Source of the DNA: Zavarzinella sp. | GTDB taxonomy: Bacteria; Planctomycetota; Planctomycetia; Gemmatales; Gemmataceae | DNA length: 64,000 bases | Assembly: GCA_041399155.1 (NCBI GenBank) | Contig: JAWKTI010000002.1 | Location: 558,001 to 622,000 of the forward strand | Reading direction: 5' to 3' | Shown: piece after piece, positions 1-12,578 of the stretch | How the letters are laid out: each line of letters starts with the position of its first letter | Numbering within the stretch: position 1 is the stretch's first letter | Position numbers and translations under genes: made by a program | The notes under the pieces: model-generated | Told to the model about the DNA's origin: nothing | Database searches by the model: none | The model's input: the letters and a program-made list of their open reading frames with translations, nothing else

Positions 1-425
1 TGCTAGATACTATATCATTTACGCAATCCTTACAAATTAACCTCCACTATTTGATCGCTGGTGGTTGGTAGTTGTTTGTAAGTGGCTGATGCGTGCGGGA
101 ATAAGACTCATGAGTCAGAGGCATTGGGTGGGTGATTCATTTTGTGTTTCTGACTACTCGAGATTTCCCGGCAGCCAAGGCGTGTCGCGTTCTTTGTCCA
201 TCTTCGTGGTGAAAATGCGTACCATTCAATTGAATTCTGCTCTTTTTGATTGTTTCCACAACTTACCAGCTTCTGGTAAAGATTTCTGTAAATCGGCTCG
301 AACCGCTCCAACAGAAGCACCACGAGCATAACTGAACCATTATCATCTGACTGGCTCGTTTTGCATCGCTGTGCAGCGAGTGAATCAGAAAAACAACGTT
401 TATTCCCTCGGGAGACCTTTCGGCT
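1..425 (+). other. rpoB upstream region, no gene seen
   Basis: No convincing coding sequence lies here; open frames on either strand are short or shadow rpoB. Ribosomal protein genes that usually precede rpoB (rplJ, rplL) are not visible, so they end before the window or lie elsewhere. A GGGAG element at about 410-414 precedes the rpoB ATG at 426 by 11 nt, a slightly long spacing. A small hairpin (arms TCGCT/AGCGA, loop GTGC) sits at 365-378. A 12-mer at 345-356 recurs in the rpoB-rpoC spacer. Confidence 0.6.
345..356 (+). promoter_or_regulatory. 12-bp element shared by the rpoB and rpoC leaders
   Basis: ATCTGACTGGCT occurs here, ending 69 nt before the rpoB start, and again at 4243-4254, ending 102 nt before the rpoC start. 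The second copy forms the right arm of a hairpin; this copy has no matching left arm. A common regulatory or RNA-processing role is inference only. Confidence 0.35.
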
Positions 426-4190
<3,765 letters not shown>

Positions 4191-4226
4191 AGAATCAAGA
4201 CCAGATCTTGATTTGAGCAATACGTC

Positions 4227-4253
4227 GCCAGTCAGCAAGTTGATCTGACTGGC
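4227..4253 (+). promoter_or_regulatory. Hairpin in the rpoB-rpoC spacer
   Basis: A perfect 9-bp inverted repeat (GCCAGTCAG and CTGACTGGC, 9-nt loop) lies 37 nt after the rpoB stop and 104 nt before the rpoC start. No T-run follows, so it is not a standard intrinsic terminator. It could be an RNA-processing or attenuation element between the two cistrons. The stem is seen in the sequence; the role is inferred. Confidence 0.45.
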
Positions 4254-4356
4254 TGAAAGTTTAGGAAGACGAACCACAGGATCCACCTTTGCCTCGATCG
4301 ACCACGATGTGGTTGTATTGGCAGAGGGGACATTAGAAATAACTTCGGAGTACGAG

Positions 4357-7300
4357 ATGAACGCTGGAATCCCGAATCAAGCGACTGCCAACGAGAACAC
4401 TACTTACGACCGCATTAATGATTACAGTGCGGTCCGGATTAGTCTGGCCAGCACCCACGACATCCGAAGTTGGTCTTTTGGTGAGGTCAAACGACCGGAA
4501 ACCATTAATTACCGCACATACCGACCGGAAAAGGAAGGTTTGTTCTGTGAGAAGATCTTTGGACCAGAAAAAGACTGGGAATGTACCTGCGGCAAATACC
4601 GCGGGATGAAATACAAAGGCATGGTCTGCGAGAAGTGTGGTGTGAAAGTAACCCACTCCCGCGTCCGCCGGAAACGGATGGGGCACATTGAGCTGGCCGC
4701 GCCAGTTGTGCACATCTGGTTCTTCAAAGCAATGCCCAGCCGCCTGGGTACCCTGCTCGATCTGAAAACCAGCACCCTGGAAAAAATTATCTACTTCCAG
4801 GAATATGTGGTTACCGATGCGGGCGACACACCATTGAAAGAGCGGCAGCTCCTCAACGATGATGAATATCACACCGCAATCGATACCTATGGTCATGGCA
4901 GTTTTGAAGCCGACATGGGTGCCGAAGCGATTCGCAAACTGCTGGAAAAGCTGAATCTGGTTGAACTTTCGGACGAATTGCGCAAGCGATTGTCCGATGA
5001 AGATGCCAAAGGCGACAAAGCCAGCAAGCAGCGTCAGAAAGAACTGGTCAAGCGACTGAAAGTGATTGAAAGTCTGCGGGACAGTTCCAACAAGCCAGAA
5101 TGGCTGATTCTGGAATGTATCCCGGTAATCCCGCCGGATTTACGGCCTTTGGTACTGTTGGAAAGTGGCAACTTTGCAACAAGTGATTTGAACGATCTTT
5201 ACCGCCGGATTATCAACCGGAACAACCGCTTACGCAAGCTGGTGGACCTGAATGCACCGGAAGTGATCATCCGTAACGAAAAACGGATGCTTCAGCAATC
5301 GGTGGATGCATTGTTTGATAATGGTCGGTGCAAGCGACCGGTACTGGGCAGCAGCAACCGTCCGCTGAAATCGCTGACCGATATGATTAAAGGGAAACAA
5401 GGTCGTTTCCGCGAAAACCTGCTTGGAAAACGGGTGGACTACTCGGCCCGTTCAGTAATTGTTGTGGGTCCCGAATTGAAACTGCACCAGTGTGGTCTGC
5501 CCAAAAAGATCGCTCTGGAACTCTTTCAGCCGTTCATTATTCGTCGGCTGAAAGAGCTGGGGCATGCAGATACGATCAAATCTGCCAAGAAAAAACTGGA
5601 GCATAAGGAAGATCAGGTCTGGGATATCCTGGCGGAAGTAACCAAATCGCACCCGGTACTGCTCAATCGTGCCCCCACCCTGCACCGGATGGGGATTCAG
5701 GCTTTTGAGCCAGTATTAATTGAAGGCAATGCAATTCGCTTGCATCCCTTGGTTTGTCGTGGTTTCAATGCTGACTTCGACGGTGACCAGATGGCAGTCC
5801 ACTTGCCACTGTCGATCGAAGCGCAGGTGGAAGCTCACGTGTTGATGATGTCCACCAACAACATTTTCAGTCCGGCCAACGGCAACCCGATCATTACCCC
5901 ATCTCAGGATATCGTGATGGGTTGTTTCTACCTCACTGCAGCCCGTGGGGAAGAAGGGGAAAAGGTCGAAGCGGGTGACGGGATGGTCTTCCATGATCCG
6001 CAGGAAGTGTTCAGCGCGTACCATCAGGGGAAACTGGGTGTTCATGCACGGATCCGCGTGCGGATCACGATGGGCTACGTAGAAGTAGCGGTTGCAGGTA
6101 CTTCTCGTTTTCAGCCTGGCCAGCTGGTCCGCAAAGAAGAATTCGCGATCGAAGAGAACCGAATTCGCGATTTGCAGAAAAAAGAACCCACCCATGTGGT
6201 GCCAGTGGCAGGTAAGTTCCATGCCAAAAAGTTCATTAGTGAAGTACGTGCCGAAAAAGGGATGGTTGTTGAAGAGTTACCTCGCAAGAGCAGTGGTATC
6301 ATTAACACCACCGTGGGGCGGGTGATCTTCAACCAGATTCTCCATCCGATCATGCCGTTCTATGATGTCTCTCTGTCCAGCAAGCAGTTGTCGCGGATTA
6401 TTGCCGATTGCTATCAGTTGCTGGGTAGAAAAGCCACTATTGAGCTGCTCGACAACATGAAAGAGATTGGCTTCCATGAGTCGACTCGTTCCGGCCTGTC
6501 TTTTGCTGCCAGTGATTTGCGGACACCGGACAATAAAGAGTCGGTGATCAAAGAAAAAGAAAAAGTGGTAGAACGTCTGCGTCGTAACTATGAAAATGGA
6601 ACGATTACGGAACAGGAGCGGTATAACAAAGTACTTGAAAACTGGGGTGCAGCTCGCGATGCGATTACCAGTGCCTTGATGGTTGCATTGGCAAATGATC
6701 GTCGGATGTACAACGGTGTTGAATTGCCTTATCTGAATCCGATCTTCCTGATGGCTACTTCGGGTGCCCGGGGTGGTACTGAGCAAATTCGGCAGTTGGC
6801 TGGTATCCGTGGTTTGATGGCGAAGCCATCTGGCGAAATTATCGAAACACCCATCAAGTCGAACTTTCGTGAGGGTCTGACGGTGCTGGAGTACTTCTCC
6901 AGTACGCACGGTGCCCGGAAAGGTCTCGCAGATACCGCATTGAAAACTGCAGACTCAGGTTACTTGACCAGAAAACTGGCCGATGTTGCCCAGAACGTTG
7001 TGGTAACGATGCACGACTGTGGCACCACCCAGGGAATATCCAAGGGAATCATCTTCAAGGGTGATGACATCGATCGTCCACTGTGGGAAGCAATTCGTGG
7101 TCGAACGAGCCGGAACGAAATCCGAGACCCGACAACGAAAGAGATTCTGGTTGCAGAAAATGAAGTGATCTCTGTTGCGAAAGCCCAGTTACTGGATCGT
7201 TTGGGGTTGGATAAAGTCAGCGTCCGCAGCACGATGACCTGTGCCGCCACACTAGGTGTCTGCCGTTTGTGCTACGGCATGGACCTTTCTACTGGTGCAT

Positions 7301-8922
7301 TGGTGGAAGAGGGGATGGCTGTGGGGATTATTGCCGCACAGTCGATTGGTGAACCTGGTACCCAGTTGACGATGCGTACCTTCCACATTGGTGGGGTGAG
7401 TCGCACAGCTGTAGTTGACAGCGAACGGAAAACCAAGCGGGGTGGAACGGTAGTTCTGGAACGGATCAGCACGGTAGTTCATGAATCGAAAGACGCCGCA
7501 GGTGAAAAGCAGAAGAGAACATTGATTTTAAGTCGAACCGGCGAAATTCTGGTTTATAAAGACCGAAATGCCCCGCCACTGGAACGACATCCGGTCCCTT
7601 ACGGTGCCGAACTGTTTGTGAATGATGGTGAAGAAGTAGGTGCAGGTACTGTGCTTTGTATCTGGGATCCCCACTCTGCACCAATTATTGCGGAAACCAA
7701 CGGACAAGTGCACTTTGTGGACTTAAAAGAAGGGGAAACCGTTCGTCGCGAAAAAGATAATAGCGGTACCGAACGCCTCATTATCATGGAACACAAGGGG
7801 AACCTGCACCCTGCTGTTGAAATCCGAAACAAAAACGGCACGGTGGAAAAGAACTACTTCCTCCCACAAAAAGCCTATCTGGAAGTACGTAACAACCAGC
7901 CGATTACTGCTGGTACCGTGATCGCCAAAACTCCGAAGGAATTGACAGGTAACTCCGACATCGTGGGCGGTCTGCCTCGTGTGACGGAAATCTTCGAAGC
8001 TCGTTCACCTAAAGAAAGTGCAGTGATTTCGAAAGTCACCGGTAAACTTCGGATCGGCGAGCGTAAACGCGGCAAACAGCTGGTTTATGTCCAGCCAGAA
8101 GATGAAAAAGGCCGTCAGGTGGGCGGTGAAGTTCTGCACGAACTGCCACGTGGGCGCGACCTTCGCTTTACCGATGGTGAATACGTGCGGGCGGGCGATC
8201 CTCTGATCGCTGGTCCGCTGCGTCCCCACGATATTCTGGAAGTTTCCGGTATCGAAGCACTCCAGGATTACCTGGTCAATGAGGTGCAATTGGTTTATCG
8301 CAGCCAGAAAGTGGAAATTGATGATAAACACATTGAAATCATCGCAAACCAGATGCTTCGCAAAGTTAAAATCAAGGAAATGGGCGACACCAAACTGCTC
8401 CCGGGCAGCGTGATGGATCGCATGCAGTTCAAACAGGCAAACGACCGTTTGATGAATGAGTGCGTGAAGATCAAAGCGAAAGGTGCCTCCGTCTTTGAAG
8501 TGGGCAAGATCGTCAGCAAGGAAGAATACGAAGACGAATGTGCCCGCGTGGAAGCGGAAGGTGGCAAAAAGCCCACGTGGGAAGCACCGACACCTGCTAC
8601 GTGTGATGTCGTACTACTGGGTATTACCAAGGCTTCGGTGCAATCCGAGAGCTTCATCAGTGCTGCTTCGTTCCAGGAAACGACCAAAGTGCTTACGGAA
8701 GCGGCACTTGCGGGCAAAGTGGATTATCTGGTCGGCTTGAAGGAAAACGTGATCCTGGGTCACTTGATTCCCGCCGGTACCGGTTTCAACATCCACCAGG
8801 ATTCCATTGTCCGTGCCACTGGTTCTGAACCACTGGTGATCCCACCAGAAGAAATGCCCGTGGTGGCTCCTCCAACACCTGCACCAGCAGCACAGTTGGA
8901 CGATGACGACGATGAAGATTAA
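4357..8922 (+). CDS. rpoC: DNA-directed RNA polymerase subunit beta-prime
   Basis: This is the catalytic beta-prime subunit of RNA polymerase, 1521 residues from the chosen start. The open frame extends upstream to 4309, but the ATG at 4357 has GGAG 7 nt before it and begins a normal N-terminus (MNAGIPNQ). The N-terminal zinc site is formed by C76, C78, C91 and C94. The magnesium-binding NADFDGD motif begins at residue 471. The second zinc site is visible as HDCGTT followed by CAATLGVCRLCYG. The trigger-loop region (GGTEQIRQLAGIRGLMAKP) and the C-terminal beta-prime regions follow. It is longer than the E. coli protein (1407) and ends in a proline/alanine-rich tail with an Asp/Glu run. It follows rpoB across a 166-nt spacer. 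Confidence 0.99.
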   Translation: MNAGIPNQATANENTTYDRINDYSAVRISLASTHDIRSWSFGEVKRPETINYRTYRPEKEGLFCEKIFGPEKDWECTCGKYRGMKYKGMVCEKCGVKVTHSRVRRKRMGHIELAAPVVHIWFFKAMPSRLGTLLDLKTSTLEKIIYFQEYVVTDAGDTPLKERQLLNDDEYHTAIDTYGHGSFEADMGAEAIRKLLEKLNLVELSDELRKRLSDEDAKGDKASKQRQKELVKRLKVIESLRDSSNKPEWLILECIPVIPPDLRPLVLLESGNFATSDLNDLYRRIINRNNRLRKLVDLNAPEVIIRNEKRMLQQSVDALFDNGRCKRPVLGSSNRPLKSLTDMIKGKQGRFRENLLGKRVDYSARSVIVVGPELKLHQCGLPKKIALELFQPFIIRRLKELGHADTIKSAKKKLEHKEDQVWDILAEVTKSHPVLLNRAPTLHRMGIQAFEPVLIEGNAIRLHPLVCRGFNADFDGDQMAVHLPLSIEAQVEAHVLMMSTNNIFSPANGNPIITPSQDIVMGCFYLTAARGEEGEKVEAGDGMVFHDPQEVFSAYHQGKLGVHARIRVRITMGYVEVAVAGTSRFQPGQLVRKEEFAIEENRIRDLQKKEPTHVVPVAGKFHAKKFISEVRAEKGMVVEELPRKSSGIINTTVGRVIFNQILHPIMPFYDVSLSSKQLSRIIADCYQLLGRKATIELLDNMKEIGFHESTRSGLSFAASDLRTPDNKESVIKEKEKVVERLRRNYENGTITEQERYNKVLENWGAARDAITSALMVALANDRRMYNGVELPYLNPIFLMATSGARGGTEQIRQLAGIRGLMAKPSGEIIETPIKSNFREGLTVLEYFSSTHGARKGLADTALKTADSGYLTRKLADVAQNVVVTMHDCGTTQGISKGIIFKGDDIDRPLWEAIRGRTSRNEIRDPTTKEILVAENEVISVAKAQLLDRLGLDKVSVRSTMTCAATLGVCRLCYGMDLSTGALVEEGMAVGIIAAQSIGEPGTQLTMRTFHIGGVSRTAVVDSERKTKRGGTVVLERISTVVHESKDAAGEKQKRTLILSRTGEILVYKDRNAPPLERHPVPYGAELFVNDGEEVGAGTVLCIWDPHSAPIIAETNGQVHFVDLKEGETVRREKDNSGTERLIIMEHKGNLHPAVEIRNKNGTVEKNYFLPQKAYLEVRNNQPITAGTVIAKTPKELTGNSDIVGGLPRVTEIFEARSPKESAVISKVTGKLRIGERKRGKQLVYVQPEDEKGRQVGGEVLHELPRGRDLRFTDGEYVRAGDPLIAGPLRPHDILEVSGIEALQDYLVNEVQLVYRSQKVEIDDKHIEIIANQMLRKVKIKEMGDTKLLPGSVMDRMQFKQANDRLMNECVKIKAKGASVFEVGKIVSKEEYEDECARVEAEGGKKPTWEAPTPATCDVVLLGITKASVQSESFISAASFQETTKVLTEAALAGKVDYLVGLKENVILGHLIPAGTGFNIHQDSIVRATGSEPLVIPPEEMPVVAPPTPAPAAQLDDDDDED

Positions 8923-9018
8923 AGTTTTCTCATCGCCCAATCTATTTAATTAGTTTTCTGTCTTCAAAGTGCACATTAAGCCCAGTCCCTTTTCTTTGAA
9001 GCCCAGTATAATTAACAT

Positions 9019-9798
9019 CTATTCATTTTCTGACTTCGTATTTTGTTTCACTATCCAGGTGGCACCAAGTGCGATCAGTAGACAGCACGCAGTGGCAATG
9101 CCTGTAAGAATGAGAATTCGCTCATTATTCACAATCCGATATGCTACAGGTGGGGTTAAACTGCCAAACCAGTGCCAACTCAGAGCAATTGCCCCGCCAA
9201 CGCAGGCCGTGCCAAAAGCTCGGCACACCCACACCACCCCTACGTGGCTGCGGCGATTCGCATGCCAGACACTGTAAGCCATAATTATCAAAGCACTTAC
9301 AGCGAAAAATTTTACCAGAACCGTGCGTGCGGTCCAGGGTCGCACCCGTTCAGGAACTTGTGGCTGAAACCATCCAACCGTTAGCCAGATTGCAATAAAT
9401 ACTGCTCCCACGCCCAGGCTGCGATAGCCCCATTTCGCAGCCATGCCATCCACCCAGTGGGCATGGATCAGAAAAAACGCCCACACCAGCAGGTTGGCAA
9501 TGGCCCCACATCGCAAGAGGTTTGCATCGCTGACTAATGGCAGTAACCATTCCGGAAACTGTTCTGCAAAGCCACGGCGGGCAATGTAACAGGAAAGTAA
9601 CAGCAGAATCACGCTGAAACTTCCCCAGATCGCAACGGAAATACCACCCACTTTTGTTATTCGACGCAACGCAAGCAAACCGAAGATTCCGCAGAACATG
9701 GCACCACCCATGTGGTAGATCTGATAACTTGTGTAACCGATATTGAGGTAGGTGCCCAGATCGAACGCAGCCAGGGGGATTGAATTCGATATCTTCAT
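9019..9798 (-). CDS. Multi-pass membrane protein of unknown function
   Basis: I do not recognise this 259-residue protein. It has about seven hydrophobic segments (roughly residues 25-45, 52-75, 90-112, 125-145, 163-182, 195-215 and 230-252) joined by short loops, some carrying Arg/Lys. This predicts an inner-membrane protein without a large soluble domain. A GGAA element lies 7 nt before the ATG. It converges on rpoC with a 96-nt gap and diverges from the U32-family gene across 140 nt, so it appears to be transcribed alone. No catalytic motif stands out. Coding potential is supported by length, an RBS and a coherent hydrophobicity pattern. Confidence 0.75.
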   Translation of the reverse strand: MKISNSIPLAAFDLGTYLNIGYTSYQIYHMGGAMFCGIFGLLALRRITKVGGISVAIWGSFSVILLLLSCYIARRGFAEQFPEWLLPLVSDANLLRCGAIANLLVWAFFLIHAHWVDGMAAKWGYRSLGVGAVFIAIWLTVGWFQPQVPERVRPWTARTVLVKFFAVSALIIMAYSVWHANRRSHVGVVWVCRAFGTACVGGAIALSWHWFGSLTPPVAYRIVNNERILILTGIATACCLLIALGATWIVKQNTKSENE

Positions 9799-9938
9799 TG
9801 TGCGTTCCGGTGCTTTTCTTTATTTCATTATTTTAGCAAATCAATCAGCCATCCTGAATTCCGCGAAAATCCGCTGATTTCAACAACTGAAAAGTAAGTA
9901 CAATAACCAATTGGCGAAATTTCACTTCAGGAATTGTT

Positions 9939-12431
9939 GTGGCAGAAAATATCCTTCCAAAGATTGAGTTGTTAGCTCCCGCTGGGAATTGGGATGCCCT
10001 GCGTGCAGCCTGTGCCAATGGGGCAAATGCTGTCTATTTTGGGTTGGATCGGTTCAATGCACGCCACCGTGCCACCAATTTTTCCCTCGAAGAATTACCC
10101 AGTGTCATGGCATTTTTGCACCAGCGAAATGTGCTGGGATTTGTGACACTCAACACGTTAATTTTCAGCGATGAACTGGAAGATGTGCTGGAATACGCCC
10201 AGCAATTGCATGAAAATCATGTCGATGCCGTGATCGTGCAGGATGTGGGGCTGGCATGGCTACTTGCCGTTACATTTCCCAATCTACATGTCCATGCCTC
10301 TACCCAGATGACTTTGTCCGAGCGACGTGGGGTACAATTTGTGCACCAGCACCTGGGAATCCGAAGAGTTGTACTTGCTAGAGAGCTTTCCATTTCCGAA
10401 ATTAGCAAAATCTCCCAGGATGCTCCCGAAGTGCCCACGGAAGTTTTTATTCATGGTGCGTTGTGTGTCGCTTATTCTGGCCAATGCCTGACCAGTGAGG
10501 CATTGGGCGGACGCAGTGCGAACCGTGGGCAATGTGCCCAGGCATGCCGCTTGCCATATGACATGCTGGTCGATGGAGAAGTTCGCGATCTGGGAGATCG
10601 GGCTTATTTGCTCAGCCCACAGGATCTGGCAGGCTACGATCAGGTGGCAGAACTGATCCAGGCGGGGGTGATCAGCTTCAAAATTGAGGGCCGTCTGAAA
10701 AGTGCTGAATACGTCGCTGCAACCACTTCAACTTACCGTTCGGCAATCGACCACGCCTGTCGCGATGAAAAGTTTCAATTATCCCCAGCCGCAAAACACG
10801 ACCTAGACCTGACTTTTTCTCGTGGCTTTACCCCAGGGTTTCTGCATGGTCCGAAACATCAGGAACTGGTGGCAGGTCAATTTCCCAAAAGTCGGGGTGC
10901 GTTTGTGGGAACAACCATCCGCAAGTCCCAGCGTGGCATTGTAGTTCAGTTAAAAAATGATGAGAATTCTTTCCTGAAACCGGGCGCTGGCATCGTTTTC
11001 GATCTGGGCAAACCACAGGAAAAAGAACCAGGTGGGTATATTCAGAACATACGCAAACTAGGCGAAAATACTGTTGAAATCACCATTGAATCCCCTCATT
11101 TTGACCCAAAAACGGTACCTTTGGGTGCAAAAGTATGGCAAACTGCCGACCCGGAAGTTCGCAATCGCCTTCTGAGTACTTTTCAACAGGATATTCCCTA
11201 TTACCGACTGCCGCTGGATTTTCACCTGCATGGTCGACTGGCCGGTGAGTTAACTCTCACCGCAACAACTCCTGATGCTACAGCTAGTTGCATGTGGGTA
11301 GGGCCACTCGAACCTGCACGTAACCAGCCCACCACCCAGGAGATGATTGTGCAACAGCTTTCTCGGTTGGGTGATACGCCCTACCAGCTAGGTGCGTGCA
11401 CAACCGACCTGCCAGAACAGGTGATGGTGCCCAAAAGTGTACTAAACCAATTGCGGCGCGAGGTAATAGACAAAATTCAAAAATCTTCGCAAACTATTGC
11501 CAATAAAGAGGTTACGAAACCAGATTCATTACTGAAAGAAAAAAGATCCGAAATTTTTCAAAATTTAGGGAACAAAATTCCATCTGAATCGTCTTACTTA
11601 TGTGTACACGTACGTACACTGGAGCAATTGCAGGCCGTGGTGGATCATCAACCTGCCACAGTCTACTGCGATTTTGAAGATGTCCGTCAATATCGCGAGG
11701 CCGTCTCCATCGCACGTGGGGCAAAGGTTCCAATTGGATTAGCAACATTGCGGATCATCAAACCAGGAGAAGAAGGTTTACTGAAAACGATCGCCCAACT
11801 GGAACCCGATTATGTTCTGATCAGGAATCTGGCCGGTCTTTCGTACTATCGCGAACATACTCCCCACCTGGCGTTAGTGGGCGATTTTTCGTTGAACATT
11901 GCCAACGAAATGACCGCTGCATTTTTCATGCAGCACGGTTTGACACGAATTGTGCCCAGCTACGACATGAACTGGGAGCAGTTTGCTGCCATGGCGAAGC
12001 GGTGCCCTCCAGAATGGCTGGAACCTGTCATCCACCAGCACATGCCAATGTTTCATATGGAACACTGCGTGTTCGCGGCGTTTTTATCCACAGGAAACGA
12101 TTGGCGAGACTGTGGGCGGCCCTGCGACAGCCACCGATTGGATCTGCAGGATCGCACCGGGGCATTATTTCCGGTAACTCCAGACACAGGGTGCCGCAAT
12201 ACGGTGCACAATGCTGTTGCCCAGTCTGCTGCAGAATATGTCAGCCGCATGCAGGGCCTGGGCATCATAAGGTTTCGCATCGACCTGCTGCGAGAAAATG
12301 CAGCACAGTCTGTGGAACTGGTACGCACTTACCAGAAGGTATTATCAGGTGGCGACGGCCGCACCGTCTGGAAGCAGCTCCAGGCGATGAACCAACTCGG
12401 CGTCACCCGCGGCACGTTGAATTTATTGTGA
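9939..12431 (+). CDS. U32-family protein, RlhA/TrhP-like RNA hydroxylase candidate
   Basis: This 830-residue protein begins with the U32 family start pattern (ELLAPAGNWDALRAA) and has the U32 signature around residues 165-200 (EVFIHGALC followed by SGQC, then RGQCAQACR), whose cysteines bind an iron-sulfur cluster in characterised members. A middle beta-rich region (about 330-480) resembles the DUF3656 collagenase-like insert. A second U32-like part near the C-terminus carries more cysteines (HMEHCVF, DCGRPCDSH, DTGCRN), as in long RlhA-type proteins. Known members (E. coli RlhA, TrhP) hydroxylate cytidine or uridine in 23S rRNA or tRNA; the older collagenase label is misleading. Start is GTG at 9939 with CAGGA upstream. 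Which RNA is modified cannot be read from the sequence. Confidence 0.85.
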   Translation: MAENILPKIELLAPAGNWDALRAACANGANAVYFGLDRFNARHRATNFSLEELPSVMAFLHQRNVLGFVTLNTLIFSDELEDVLEYAQQLHENHVDAVIVQDVGLAWLLAVTFPNLHVHASTQMTLSERRGVQFVHQHLGIRRVVLARELSISEISKISQDAPEVPTEVFIHGALCVAYSGQCLTSEALGGRSANRGQCAQACRLPYDMLVDGEVRDLGDRAYLLSPQDLAGYDQVAELIQAGVISFKIEGRLKSAEYVAATTSTYRSAIDHACRDEKFQLSPAAKHDLDLTFSRGFTPGFLHGPKHQELVAGQFPKSRGAFVGTTIRKSQRGIVVQLKNDENSFLKPGAGIVFDLGKPQEKEPGGYIQNIRKLGENTVEITIESPHFDPKTVPLGAKVWQTADPEVRNRLLSTFQQDIPYYRLPLDFHLHGRLAGELTLTATTPDATASCMWVGPLEPARNQPTTQEMIVQQLSRLGDTPYQLGACTTDLPEQVMVPKSVLNQLRREVIDKIQKSSQTIANKEVTKPDSLLKEKRSEIFQNLGNKIPSESSYLCVHVRTLEQLQAVVDHQPATVYCDFEDVRQYREAVSIARGAKVPIGLATLRIIKPGEEGLLKTIAQLEPDYVLIRNLAGLSYYREHTPHLALVGDFSLNIANEMTAAFFMQHGLTRIVPSYDMNWEQFAAMAKRCPPEWLEPVIHQHMPMFHMEHCVFAAFLSTGNDWRDCGRPCDSHRLDLQDRTGALFPVTPDTGCRNTVHNAVAQSAAEYVSRMQGLGIIRFRIDLLRENAAQSVELVRTYQKVLSGGDGRTVWKQLQAMNQLGVTRGTLNLL

Positions 12432-12578
12432 GGAAACGACCGCTCTGACTTGAAAATCAATTGGACAGGTTTGTTTGGTGTCGGCTTGAAACTCTTTTTC
12501 ATTAGGCATTTCAACTGGCAAAGCACGTCCGCATCAAGTAAAATAATCTAACCCCAAAAGAACTTTCGGAATCATTCC

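Noticed and set aside
9939..12431. Linking the U32 collagenase-like gene with the hydroxyproline operon as collagen degradation
   Set aside because: U32 proteins of this type are RNA hydroxylases with iron-sulfur clusters, lack a signal peptide here, and lie about 45 kb away from the operon.
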